A stretch of DNA of 64,000 nucleotides from Rhopalosiphum padi. Its lineage: Eukaryota; Arthropoda; Insecta; Hemiptera; Aphididae. This document shows, in pieces, positions 38,963 to 51,653 of the stretch (the first letter of the stretch is position 1; each line of letters starts with the position of its first letter). The notes under the pieces are model-generated. The model had not been told where the DNA came from and did no database searches. It was given only the letters and a program-made list of their open reading frames with translations. Position numbers and translations under genes: made by a program. Where the stretch lies: the NCBI RefSeq assembly GCF_020882245.1, contig NC_083597.1, forward strand, positions 88,204,152-88,268,151, written 5' to 3'.

Positions 38963-41850
38963 ATATAAGTGAAACAAATGGAATTTTTTTATTTAAATTA
39001 AAAAAAGGACCTAACAAGAGTGTCCTCGTCATATTTTAATTAATGTAAACACACTTTAGGCTCAGGGAAGTGTGTTTTCATCATTTATAATATTGTTCAG
39101 TTAAAAGCATGTATTGAATATATTTATTTGAATGATAAACAAAAAACAAATAACTTTTGGAATCCCGATCAATAGAAATTTATGTTCAAAGAAAGAACAT
39201 TATACAGAGGACCCCTTTAACAAGTTGACATCTTGTTTTGAGATCCGATTTTAATATTGCTATTTTTATCGTCTTATTATTAATAAAAATTTAAAAAATA
39301 TATATTTATAGTGTTATTCGATTATCTAAAATATTTTCCTGCCCCATTTATTTTTCTCAAAATCGTGCTTCCAGTATTCATAGGAGCTATTGATTTGTGC
39401 ATAGGCTTTACTACAATTTTTTTTTTCAATAGGTACATGATTTTATTGTTTAACATCAATAAACAATACTATTGATCATATCTTTTGAACAGTTCACTGG
39501 TTCAACTACTTTTTTTCTTTTTCATTTTACTTAAATCATAGTATAAAAGCAACGAAATGCAATACTTTAATTATTTCTAGTTAAATGTACAACATTAATT
39601 TAAATTAAAAATACGTTTGGTCAATATAAAACTATGTTATAATTCCTGTTCAAATTACTTTTACTTATTTTATTAGAAGATTTCTATTTCCACTCTGCCT
39701 TGTGATCAGATGTAGCATATGTATATTTTATTAATAATTGTTTTTTTTTTTTTTTTTATACATATATATATTTATGATAAAATATATGTTTGACCTGATC
39801 AGAAGGTGCAGATGACTTACAGGGATTATAAGTAGGACATCCGTGCCAAAACTATACTCACTATTCAAGTATTTATTTCTTAAGTCTTATTTTTTATACA
39901 CGCCTAATATTAAATATTCATTATGATTGTAGTTGTTTCAATTTTATTATTTATTATTATTATTATTATTATTTTTTTTTTAATGATAATTTTTTTTAGT
40001 TAAATTGTTTAAAATACAGGACTAATACTTAGTGAAAGAGACCTTTGGCCTTTGGGGATAATTTTATTATTGCGAAAGAACAAAAAAAATATACTATAAT
40101 TAAGTTTACTATTTCAACAAAGGCCTCATTGGACATTTATAATACTCATAATTTGACTACGTTATATATATTGTAATTTAACGAGCTTTTCATGTCGAAG
40201 TTCATGTTCGATCGAGATGTTAAGAAAATCATTTTTTATTAGTATTTTTATTTAATTTTTTTAATTTTTGTGATCATTATATTAGGATACAATCAGCATG
40301 TTATTACCAAAACTTATTATAATATAATGCTATCTGATAATATATTTAAAAAAATGTGAATTTTGATTCCTTTAAAATGTGTGATTAATGAATTAATATC
40401 TTATAACCTTGATTTCTAATTTATTACTGCATTTATATGAAGTTATTAAAATAGTATTAACACTAGGAAATGTTCACTATAAATATTAGTTAACAAATCT
40501 TTAGTATATTTTAATTTCAATACTATACTTAGTTACATTGTTTCACTATCTATATATGGTTTAAAACTTTATATCAAAGTGAATTTATGTTGATTGATGG
40601 TAATAAGTAATACTATTAAAACTCAACTATTTTTCACTACATTTTAATGGCTTCATATAAATAAATATTATGTATATTAAGTCCCTTTCATTGATAATTT
40701 ATTTGAAAATTATTAGTTATTTCCAGGTTGCATTGGTGTAATGCATGTAAGTAACATTACAATTAAACACATTGTTTGAAATCAATAGATAACTCTATAG
40801 ACATAAATTGCACATAATAATATGAGCAATTGTTATAAAAACTGACATTTAGAAGTAAATCAATGTACATAAATACTATGCAAACTACTTACTATATGTC
40901 TTGTTTAAACTTTAAATACACACAACTTTTTGTAATCAAGAGATATTCCAAGTACTTTGCTCAATAATACTGGTTTTTTTTTTTTATATGAAATAAAGTT
41001 ATTCTATTTTATTAATGAGTAAAGGTTTAGGTGATTCTTAGTTATGTTGTACATTGGCTATACAAGCATTAAAATCAATGTATTTTAACGACCATAAGTA
41101 ACTTCAGGAAACACATGCCTCTTTGAATAGTTGCATTTTTGTCATTTTTTTTTTTGTGAAAAAGCTTTATTCAATTATTCAGATAACATTGGATTTCAAT
41201 TTTGAATAGTGACAAAAACTATAAAGATTTTAAGTACTCAAAAATGTGTAAATACTTAGATGTTTGTTACCATTTCTGAAAAATACAACCTGTATAAAAT
41301 CTTAGTCTTTGCGACAAGACATGTTATCTCGTCCTCCAACACTCTTAACATATTTATAATTAATTTTTGAAGCTATTAATAATAGAATAACAATAGAGTT
41401 ACATAAAAAAGGAATATAATTAACTCAATTAATTTAATTAATTATTTTATTTTATCAACAAAGGGGTAACATGGTTTGGTACAATGGTGGCCAACATGAA
41501 AATGTTGCGGACCACATAAATACAAATGTTTAGTATACATTTTATATAATTCGATAATTTTTTATTAATGAATATTAAAATGTTTTTAATTCATAATAAT
41601 AGGTCAACTTTGATTTTATAAGTAAGATGTGAACAGCATCTGACAATGACTAGAACTGCAAGCTGGCCACCCCTGGTGTAGTATATTATGATATTAATTC
41701 ATGTATTTATAGTACTTATAATACTACCTATTATGTACATTATTTTATAAACGTGTTTATAAATTTTATATTTATGAGGAATAAAAAAAAACACTTGTTT
41801 ACCATACATTGTTAAACACAATGGTTTAAGTAAAGTATTTAAATTGACAG
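38963..41850. other. Ras85D 3' UTR and spacer to the glucosidase II beta 3' end
   Basis: This is AT-rich DNA with no coding exon recognised. It contains the Ras 3' UTR; possible polyadenylation words include AATAAA-type motifs near 39280 and 40993, and a long 3' UTR cannot be excluded. T-runs lie near 39738-39758 and (ATT)n near 39945-39971. A 194-bp hAT-like element is at 41482-41675. The glucosidase gene ends on the opposite strand at 41851, so the genes are convergent. Confidence 0.5.
41482..41675. mobile_element. 194-bp hAT-like MITE
   Basis: The left end CAATGGTGGCCAACATG and the reverse complement of the right end, CAGGGGTGGCCAGCTTG, are inverted repeats of the hAT style (CAGNGGTGGCCAA). 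The flanking octamers are GTTTGGTA (41474-41481) and GTGTAGTA (41676-41683), identical at six of eight positions, as expected for an old 8-bp target duplication. The interior has no coding capacity. Confidence 0.7.
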
Positions 41851-44800
41851 TTATAATTCTTCTCGTTCAGGTTTTCTTAAGTACTTAGTATCTTGTATCA
41901 CACATACTGAGGGTAATTCAAATTCCATTATGTATTCACATCGATTAAGCTCCGACACTGATATGAATTTGGGTTTTAAGCCACAACTCAAGTGAACCTG
42001 TTTTTAAAATTACAATATGAGATTAATACCAATATCACACTATTATAATAGTATAGATAATACTATTTGATGCAAAAAGTGTTGTAATATTAATTGTAGC
42101 TTGTACACAAAACACAGTTATACAATAATTGTCCAATATTCATACATGTAACATGTGACAAAAACTTACATAAGCAAACCTTTGATAATGATTCAAACAG
42201 TATTGTCCTCTATCATATAGCATGGTGTGATATTGAGGTTCATCATCGATAAAGTTTGTCCAATCTTTCCAGACACCCAAGTTTACTTCTGGTCCTCCCT
42301 TTATTGGCTTTTGTGTTATCTATAACAAATAAACTCAATACAATCCACTTAATATACTACCTATTACATTACATGCAATTCAAATGTATGCATAAAAATA
42401 TTTTGTCTTACCTTTTCAAATAGGCATAATGTATAGATGTATTCATCATTACTCAGTTCATAGCACTGTCCGTCCAAAGCCGCAAATTCGTTTTCAGGAC
42501 CAAAATTTTTACTTAATGATGTTTTTAAATCATTTACTTCATTTTGAAGATCTTTTACTATTCTGTCAGCATCTTCAAATAGTTCATGAGCTTTTTTTGA
42601 TTCTAAAATAAAAATTTGTACAAAATGTATCACATAAATTACATTTCATTAACATTGGGCAAGTCAATTGCATCCCCAATTTTTTATTTGTGGTCTGTGG
42701 CCGCCAATGTCATTGGAAAATTAATTGACAATAAAATCATTTTTTTTTTGAACTAGGTACTTGCATAATATTTTATTCAATATTTTTGGCCTGGTTGATA
42801 CTTAATATTTGGCATGCTTGATCTACAGTTTACACTGATTACTATACTATAATTTTTGATTATACTTAATTTTTATGTAAAACAAATAAATTGTTTTATA
42901 ATTTAATTTATATTATTTTATAACCTAAGATTCAAACTATTAAACTGTAGTCAATTTTGAACTATTTTAACCTAAGATTTTTCCAAATTATCCTCCTAAT
43001 GAGTAACAAAGGAACAGAAATTGCCTGGATCATACATTTTATACATTTAGTTTCTGAAATATTTTGTATTGATTAATTGTATGAAAATTTATTTAGAAAT
43101 TGTATAGATAAAATAAATTACCATCAATTATGATTTTGGTTTTTTCAGTATATAATAATTTATTAATTCTTACAGCTTCAATATCTTCAATATTATATTT
43201 TTCAGTTTCATTCTCGGAATTATAATTAAAATCTTGATTTAGAAATTCCTTTTTGGTATATTTTTTATCTAGATGTTGTTTTTCATCAAAAGATTTTGTA
43301 AAAATTAACAGGCTTACACGATTCCAGCCATTTGACATAAAATCTTTTACGTCAAATTCCTTTTTATTTTCCATAAAATACTATATAAATATAATAAATA
43401 TTTTAAATGAAGCAAAGATCATTTAATTCAATAGCTAAATAATTAAAGTACTAGATATATTTTAATTTTATTGATATGTTATTAATTATTAATTTATATA
43501 CTAAACTTACATTAATTTCATCTTGTGAAACTAATCCATCTTTATTTTGATCAAAAATACTGTGAGCTATTACTTCTTCCACTTCAATTCTAAATAACAT
43601 TTTTTTATCATGAATTTTCTATATAATTTTGATTTTTAGTGTTAAAATAATTATACTTATTGTTTTTGTTAGTATCAATTTCATTAAATATTTTGATAGC
43701 TTTATTTTGTTGATTTGATTTTTCCTCCTCTATTGCTCTCTCTTCCTTTTCTTTAGCTATTTCTTTGTCATAAAATAAACTACTTCTATTAAATTTAGCA
43801 TCTTTTATTTTGGCAAGTAGGTGAATAATTTTATTCTAAAGAATAAAACAAAATTGAAAATATTTATAAAATATGTTTTATATATATTAGTAAATTATTA
43901 ACTTTTAACTAGCCACTAGCCCCATTGGGTCTTTATAATATTACACAAGTGAAATAAAAAAATTATGATATGAATTTATTATTGGTTGATAAATTTACTC
44001 CAAAATTTGGTAAATATCATAAAGTTAGGAATCTCAAGAAATTCAAACTACAAGTTATAATATGATCCGACTTCATTGTCTATAACTATTTTCAGGAGAC
44101 TAGTTAAATGTTAAATAAGTTTTCAAAAAGTTTATTATGATTATTTTGTTATTATTGATAAAAATAAAAATTATCAACTTGATATGAAGATGTATCATTT
44201 TAATATAAGATTATTTATATATTAATGATTAATCTAACAATATTTTGACATTATTGCTCAATTTCTATTCTAATTGATGAATAATGTGGATTGAGACCAG
44301 GTTTATTTGCTGTCATAAACCTTATTACTTTTAATAATTTTATTTTAGAAGCCATAATGTAATTTTTACTTCTTTTACAAAGATTTCAATTAAGATTAAT
44401 AATTGACTTCTTTTTCGAAGAAATAATTAATAAATCGAGTTTTGGGAAACCAAATTTGTCTTCTCAATGTCAAATCATGATTGTTGGATAAAAAAAAAAT
44501 GAGTGAAAATTTATGATTTTAAGTCTATGATTTTAACTATAACCTCTGGTAACATCAAAGATACTTTTCTACTTTAGTTTTTGTACTGTTTATTAATAGT
44601 ATCAAATACTAAATTGCAACCTCCTCGCCTTTGTAAATGACTTAAAAATGTTCTGCTCGATTACTTTTATCTTTCACAGTAATGTACTTATTACAATGTA
44701 AGTTCAATAACCTTGTCACAACTTTAACTCAATTGGACTATAACTTAATGTAGATAAATGTTGCTTAGTTGCATCAATATTTTACTATTTTACATGCTCT

Positions 44801-47800
44801 CTGTTTCTCCTATGTTGTCTCTAGACACATAGGGCCTGGCTTGTTATTAATTATTTAATAAAATAAAATTTAAAATGTCATAACTTAAATGTGTTAAAAT
44901 ATTTATTAAACCATTTTCAATCACAACACTCTTTGATACATAAATCATCATTTGATGAAAATGTAACTTTTTTAGTATATGTTCCTGGTTCACTATAGTA
45001 ATAATTGTACATAGTTTGATAGTCTATTGGTTTTTTTGTTTGACAATTGTAACTAGTTTTTATAGTTGAATTATTTGAATTATTAATCCAATATTTATAA
45101 GATAAATTATTTGTTGTCATTGTTTCCATTTTTCTTGTTGGGGTAATGTAAGTACTTTTAGGTTTGAAAGTGTCAATATTCCTTTTTTCTATTTTAGAAT
45201 TGTTATATGACGTTTGATATGTTGTTGGCAGAACTTCAGTTGGGGTATTTAATTTAAAAATATTACAAGATTTTTCATAGTGTCTACCTATATATTCAAA
45301 TTGTTATATTTAGGATTATTATTGTCAATAACTTATAAAACTATATTATGGACTTTACTTTGTGGGGTAATATTCTTTCTTTGGAAATCAATTTGTTTAG
45401 TAGTATTTAAGTTTATTGGACCACGTCCAATTAAATCATAACAGTCTCTTGGTTTTTTAATAAGCAACTTATCTGATAATATCAATTTTTTGTAACTGGA
45501 CTGTTGAATTGTTTCTGATGGATATTGAAAACCAAATTTTAAATTATCTCCAAAGCAGTTACTTTTTGAAGATGAATCAATCTTAATTAATTCATTAATA
45601 GGTTGGTTTTTATAAGACAACTTTTGTTCGGTTTTGTACTGCATAGGAATATCTGAACGAATATAAGTTCCATATTTTGCACAAGATTTACTTCTTGGGG
45701 GTTGTATATAAACATTAATGTGATTACAATTTTGATTTTTACAATCACAATTGTTCATAATGTATACAAGTTTTCTAAGTTGTGATGAATTAAAAATTAA
45801 AAATCTGTTGCTAAGTTATTTCTACACTTAAATAATTATAGTTTGTACTGTTTGTAGGTACTAGGTACCTATACCAACCTGTAACTGATAATTAATAAGG
45901 CTATTTGGTTATTATTTTTTGTATAATATATAATAGGGGACTAAATATTATGTTTTAAATGGGATTGTCTTAAATTAAATATTAAAACTATAATTGTAAA
46001 TAATTTTGAAATAATAACATGTTATTTAATATTTTGATAGGCAGGTAACATATGAGTTATAAGAATCATGAGTTTGTAATTAATGTTTAATGTTTTAATT
46101 TTTTAAATGAGGATGGGTAGAACTGTGAACGTAAAGGAAACTATGCATTTATATTTGTTCCAATGTGTATAATATAATACATAAAATATCTGACCTGTTT
46201 CTGTGATAGAAGGTATTTGCCTTTATTTATAAGTTGTGATCTTATTTTAAATCCAAGAGCATACAAATTATGTATTCTATTTTCTTCACTTTTAGATGCA
46301 TGACTAAGATCTTCACATGTGTTTTCACAAGCATCTGTATTAGCCCATTCATCAGACCCATCACAACAATCTGTTTAAATGTAACATACATTAAAATGAT
46401 AATATTATTCTTAAATTATAGGTGTTATGGTAAATAAAAAGTAAATAAGATAAAACAAACTAATATAAATTTATTTAAGTTCAAATAATAGTTTACTCGG
46501 ATTGTAATTGCCTGTAATAGGGAAGTACCTGCATATACTTTAAAGTATCTGGTATGATTATATTCCTGGACTAGAGCTTTTATTGATCAATAATATCATT
46601 ATACTGATTAGATGTTTAATAATTATTTAGTTTAATTTTAAATAGCAATAAGATAACATTTGTATTTTTAAATACAATTTTAAAGAACAAAAGTTTAAAT
46701 CAGTCATTATATTTATTTTATAGGTATTAATATTTTATATAATATTAATACTTTAAAGCAACTTAACTATAAAAAAATAATTATTAAATTGAATATAACA
46801 GAGTACTTATTACTTAGACATTATCATATAAATAATGTATATATTAAGCAAATATAAAAATTTAAAAAATTTAAATTTGTATTTGTTTTTCTATTTTTAG
46901 AATTAGAATCATTGGGATTATATATATATTCTGTATATAATATTATATTACGTGCTTAAATGTTATACCACAAATTCCATCATTCACGCGTGATGACGGC
47001 ACAACAAGAGGAAAATGTCCTTTATTTGTACAGTAAAATGTGCCATTTGGACATGCCGAGGTACCTGGTTCATCACTTGCGTCAATACAATCACAATAAT
47101 CATCATTAATATATGAGTAAGGAATAGTAAAATTGCCATCCAAACATGAGAAGTCCTTGCCATAAGCATATAGTTTGGCTCCTAAAACACAATGTCAAAA
47201 TGATCATGAGAAAATTATGATTAAATACGGTATATTATTACAATTTAAAATAATGAAATGAATTAATATTGACTATTTTTCAGTTTTTCAAATTATCTAG
47301 GCATGTCATTTTGACATATGAAAATAAAAATTAGTTTAGAAAAATCAATGTTAATTTTAAAATTTTGTTGCAATAACAAGAAGAACTGTTGTACTAAATT
47401 TCTATGATTTACAATAATATCTATTAGCTATTTACAAAATTATTATTTTATTTTACTTATATTTAATATATATTATATATTATACAATATTTGTGTTAGG
47501 TTAATTTGAAATAAATATATTTAATGATAAATATATCCAAACCTAGATTAAAACCATATTAATCATAAAATATTTTCCCATATTATATTAAAAAAGAATG
47601 AAATTAATTATCAAAAACTTGCTTGTTGCAACTTTAAATAATGAAAGATACTTTTTATTTTAAGGAAAATGAAGACAAAGTCAGTGATGGAATGAAATTT
47701 TTTTTCTACGAAGCAATTACCTCAAATAAGTATCCGCACACCAATTTTTCTCACATTTTAAATGATTTCTTAATAATATAACGTAGGATGCCTAATATTT

Positions 47801-48284
47801 ATTTAGGTATAGTTGGTATGTCATAAGGTGTGATTATGGGAGTATAAGTTATAGACTAATCTAGCTGTCTAGGTCCTGGAGACTGAAATAATTGGGATAC
47901 GGACCCCCATTTTTTCATGAAGCAGCCATCTCATAAAAATAGCTAGGTATTCACGCCGCCACTGCACTGGACAGTGGACAAAGGTATCAAAGGCTGTAGT
48001 AAACATTATAAATATCACACACATAAAAAATGCTACATTTTATAAATGATATAAAATATAGAATATACCTATTTAAAATTCATTTTATTTTCTAAATAAG
48101 CACCAATTATAATTGATGTCTATTATACATTATTCAACATTGTATGGAATATCAACTGGTTAAACTTACTTTCTATTGGGATCCCTTTTATGATTTCAAA
48201 GTTCCCAACAGAACATTTCGTCAAAATTATTGAATGAAGTATAAGATTAATTATTAGAACAATGTCTACATAGTATAATTCCAT
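41851..48284 (-). CDS. PRKCSH: Glucosidase II beta subunit
   Basis: Nine coding exons (48284-48170, 47181-46969, 46370-46195, 43835-43657, 43589-43511, 43380-43122, 42602-42412, 42319-42170, 41997-41851) give 502 residues in frame. The protein is the ER-lumen partner of glucosidase II alpha in glucose trimming of N-glycans. A signal peptide (MELYYVDIVLIINLIL) is followed by paired LDL-A-like modules (FSCLDG..NDDYCDCIDASDEPGTSAC; FYCTNKG..NDGICDCCDGSDEW). Next come a charged helix, two EF-hand loops (DTNKNNKIEVEE, DQNKDGLVSQDE), a coiled coil, and an MRH lectin domain with QCYELSNDEY, GVWKDW and RCEYIME. The acidic Glu-run found in vertebrates between the EF-hands and the MRH domain is absent. 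The C-terminus is REEL rather than HDEL. The 2.4-kb intron 3 (43836-46194) carries a nested SAXO-like gene. Confidence 0.95.
44917..45758 (-). CDS. SAXO-like protein (stabilizer of axonemal microtubules), nested in glucosidase II beta intron 3
   Basis: Two exons (45758-45359 and 45287-44917) joined across a 71-base intron (A|GTAAAG..ATATATAG|GT) give 256 residues. The N-terminal cysteine-histidine cluster CDCKNQNCNH matches the CDCxxHxCPH start typical of SAXO1/2. After it come spaced Mn-type microtubule-binding modules: IPMQYKTEQKLSYKNQP, PSETIQQSSYKK, PTEVLPTTYQTSYNN, PTRKMETMTTNNLSYKYW and KPIDYQTMYNYYYS. SAXO proteins bind and stabilise microtubules of cilia, centrioles and sperm flagella; in an insect, sperm or sensory cilia are likely sites. 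Its strand matches the host gene. It ends CIKECCD. The protein is shorter than vertebrate SAXO1. Family assignment rests on the N-terminal signature and repeat pattern. Confidence 0.75.
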
Positions 48285-48970
48285 TTTAATATGATTTGTT
48301 CATTAAAAAATAAATAAAAATAAAAATAATCATAAATTATTTTCTAAATAGCAGACAGCAGCTCCAATCTTCATAGATAGTAGATTTGGTGCTTATCACA
48401 TGTCTATAACAGACGTAATCAAAAACATTAAATACAGAGGAATGAGGAAGGACGCCGAACACAGCCGCCGGAAGTATTGTTGTACGCCGGATTGCCGATC
48501 GGAGTGAAAAAAATATATGATCAGAATTTAACGTATCCACCAGAATGCGCTCCAAAAAGTAGTGATAATTTTTAAATGTAGCTACATTTTGATCTCGCAT
48601 TTGATTTCTATTATTATAATCTAAGTGGTTTAGTGGTGAGACTAATCACTAATGAAGTACCTAATGAATAATTATGATAAGACGATAGATTTTCCCAAAG
48701 GAAAATAGATGGAATGGTTGACTCTTTAAAATATACATGACATCTAGATTAGGATATATCATTAAAAATTATTTATTTGTAAAATTTTTAAATTTTTTAG
48801 AGTCTAAGCGGACCGATGAATGCTGTGTTGATTTTACAATGATCAATGATAATATATTAATATGTGATCTTTTCTGTCTGTCATCTTTTGGACTAATAAA
48901 AATGCTTCGATTTTTCACTTTGTGGGTGGTTTTTGGTAGCACATTGCAGGATCTATAGTAAGTACTATTT
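48285..48970. promoter_or_regulatory. Upstream region of glucosidase II beta
   Basis: This lies immediately 5' of the glucosidase gene (- strand). The patch 48440-48500 is noticeably richer in GC (GCCGCCGGAAG..) and is a likely core promoter or 5' UTR. The minus-strand frame at 48337-48600 runs through it, has no known domain and is not needed for the protein. The + strand frame at 48737-48958 is likewise unsupported. Confidence 0.4.
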
Positions 48971-49850
48971 GGATGGTCAAAAGTAAAGTTTGTTCGGAAA
49001 ACAAAACAAAAAAAAAACTAAGTAAAAACGAAAATTATTTTTAAGTTAAACTAGTTTTTGACTAATTTTATTTTTTTATTTTGTTATAATTTAAAAACGA
49101 ATAACTATAGAAACTTGAAATTTTCGACAAGTAATTACTTAATCAATTATTACGTAGGTATAAAGTAAAATTAAAAAAAACTCTTTTTGATTTTTTTATA
49201 GACAATTGAAATTTTTTTATTTTTTTTTATAAATGATGAAATATTAATATAAATGGGTAAAAATATTTAAAATTTAATACAAGATTCCTAATGAGAGGTT
49301 TATATTCCAATTAAAAAATATCGAAAAATGTATGAACATATTCCGATTATAGATAATAAAATTTGAAAATTAAATACAAAGTTCTTTATATTATGTTTTT
49401 AAACCTATTAAAAAAAAAAAATTTTACCGGAAAGTCAAATTAATTTTTTATGACTGAAGTTAAAATTTTTATGATAATGGATTTCATTATTCACTTGTAT
49501 AATAACTATTTCTCCTTAAAGATTTTTGTTATTTACTTTAATTCAAAAACGAAGAAGCCGTAGAAACTTGAGATTTGCACTAAATGTTTACATTAGGTAC
49601 CTATTATTTTCTATACATGGTATAGTATTATTCAAAATATTTTGACTCTTTTTAAGCTTTTAAAGAAATTTTTGTTTTTTTTCTATATGACGATGAATAG
49701 TATTTGCTTCATGCTTGGTTAAAATTCTTGAAAGTTATAAATATTTTTTTATTTTGTTGTAGTTCTTGAGGTGTTACAATATTTTTACAAGCAGTAATAT
49801 AATAAATAAAATGCAAAAAGTAATAAATAATATTTTAGTAGGTACCTATA
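48970..49850. repeat. AT-rich repeat with two internal diverged copies
   Basis: Two stretches about 450 bases apart resemble each other. One near 49083-49120 reads ATAATTTAAAAACGAATAAC followed by TATAGAAACTTGAAATTTTC. The other near 49537-49575 reads TTTAATTCAAAAACGAAGAA followed by CGTAGAAACTTGAGATTTGC. Both are followed by T-rich tracts. The style matches the dispersed repeats at 22.4 and 30.9 kb. No coding capacity was found; borders are uncertain. Confidence 0.5.
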
Positions 49851-50930
49851 GTACCTATTAAATAATAATAAATAATAATCATTTAATTAAATATAATGTC
49901 ATAAACTCGTACCTTGAATAAATTAATTTGTGTTTCTATTTATGGTGGTTATTTAAATAAAAGCTAAAACACAAAAGATGTTTCTATATTATTTTTATTT
50001 TTTAAATAGTTAATAAAATAATTATTAAATTTAAGATTTTGAGCGGAGTAATAAGTGTATTGATTTTATAATAAGTATTTATATATTTTATTTTTAAATA
50101 TTTTTGATTATGTATCATTGATTATAATTATAATTTATAAATCATAATAATATATAATCAATGATTATACTTATCTATTTTCAAGTCAATATATTATGTA
50201 TCTTTGTTTTTGACTTTTTTTAAGGGGTTTATTTTTGAAAAATCATTTAAGGAAAAATAATATTGTAAATTAACTTATTTTATTGATACGTACGGTGCGC
50301 CGTACCGACAATTATTTACATATTATATATTTATATTCTGGTAGCTAATTGGATTTCGTTGATAATGTTTGGTGGGGTTAAGATTAATAATATCCAGAAT
50401 TTTTCAAAATAATCCTGAAATTTGATAAATTATATAGAAAACCATCATTAAATTAGTTTTTGATAAAATATAAATTGTTTATTCATTGTAAGTTGTAACT
50501 TGTGACTAAAAAATTAGTAATTGTAGCGATTTTAATTTTGATCAAATATTTATATTAACACTTACCTTACATGATGTAATATTTATTTATTTAAACGCCC
50601 GTGAAGGCCCAAGTAAAATATGGGAATACATAAAATAATACAGTTAGTAAGTAGTAAAATAGTATTAATTGACTTAATTACTTGATTTTTATTTTTTTGT
50701 GCAATTTGTAGATATTTGAAATTTTTGACTCTTTTAGTTTATTTTTAATTGAAAGATGTAAGATTTAGGTTTGTTTGGGATTAAAAAAGCATGAATATTT
50801 ATTAATATCAAAAAAGGTATCTTGTGAGTTTTTTAGAGCCATGATAAAATATGGACTTAATTTTTATTTTTTTAAATTAATAATTAAACTATTATTATTA
50901 CTAGGTATGTACAATAACTAATAAGTGTAG
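49850..50930. other. AT-rich intergenic sequence
   Basis: No exon or RNA gene was recognised. A phrase near 50035-50055 (GATTTTGAGCGGAGTAATAA) resembles parts of the dispersed repeat class. A short palindromic run (TTGATTATAATTATAA.. / ..ATATAATCAATGATTATA) lies at about 50118-50170. The rest is low-complexity A/T. Confidence 0.45.
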
Positions 50931-50932
50931 TA

Positions 50933-51422
50933 TAGTGAAACTTCAATATAATGATTATAATGAAGTCGCAGGGGGAAAAAAAAATCGTAATATAGAGGAA
51001 TTCGTTAAATAGTATTAGGTACATATTTTTTTTTTACATAATTACATATTTTATATTCTATATTGTATAAAAAAAATTTAAAAATTATTAAAAAATAAAC
51101 AACAAATACATATCATATTATAAATCTCATTATCTTATAACATAATATTTATCCATTAAATTTATTATTGAGAAATAATTAGTGAATTTCGTTTCTTTAT
51201 TATTTTTATAAATTGTACTTTTTTCGTAAAATGTTTCGATTTCGTTTACAAAAACAGGTTTGTTATCGAATAGTTTATTCGTTGTATATAAACATCAGAT
51301 TATTTATACAGAGATAAATTTACGCATGATTAACAATGAAGGTCATGGTATTCACAAAAATAGTTTGTTAAACAGAAAATTTCGTTAAATGGAAGTTCGT
51401 TATAATATGGAAGTATTTACTG
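50933..51422. mobile_element. About 490-bp pogo/Tc1-like MITE with TA target duplication
   Basis: The left end (after TA at 50931-50932) reads TAGTGAAACTTCAATATAAT. The right end, reverse-complemented and flanked by TA at 51423-51424, reads CAGTAAATACTTCCATATTA. Both arms continue with phrases like GAATTCGTTAAAT and AACGAACTTCCATTTAACG. Inverted ends of CAGT type flanked by TA are characteristic of the IS630-Tc1-mariner/pogo group. There is no transposase frame, so the copy is non-autonomous and diverged. Confidence 0.65.
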
Positions 51423-51503
51423 TACAATTATATATTTTATTGTATCGTTATTTTTATGCAGCTAATTAATTAAAAAGCACGGGGATTTCTGTAAAATATT
51501 CAA

Positions 51504-51653
51504 ATGTATAGTTGCTACGATTTAGCCCAAATTATGTCGGTGACAACTAGATTGCCCGGGAAAAATTTGAAATATGATGTTATGTGCAAGCTGGGAAGTT
51601 CACGTTTTGCTCGAACAGTATTACTTATATTAGTTATTCAAGAAGAAATGTAA
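51504..51653 (+). pseudogene. Short coding-like fragment, possibly the N-terminal part of VPS15 (PIK3R4)
   Basis: This small open frame of 49 residues stands out from the AT-rich background. It contains AQIMSVTTRLPGKNLKYD, then KLGSSRFARTVLL, and ends IQEEM just before a GTAAGT donor-like site. The order QI-x-SV ... L-x-YD ... LGSxRF resembles the start of the VPS15 pseudokinase (PIK3R4), which normally begins MGNQL. That usual start is missing, and the part after LGSSRF does not follow the family well. It could be a decayed exon copy, a real but diverged exon, or coincidence. Confidence 0.3.

Noticed and set aside
42660..42830. Phrase resembling a hAT end (GTGGCCGCCAATG) in a glucosidase II beta intron
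   Set aside because: No inverted partner or flanking duplication was found nearby.
47690..47970. Possible transposon remnant in glucosidase II beta intron 1 (two GAAGCA...TATTC/TATCCG-like stretches)
   Set aside because: Similarity between the two stretches is weak and no termini or target duplication can be defined.
48337..48600. 87-codon minus-strand frame directly upstream of glucosidase II beta
   Set aside because: Lies in the presumed promoter/5' UTR, has stop codons before the real ATG at 48284 and no recognisable domain.
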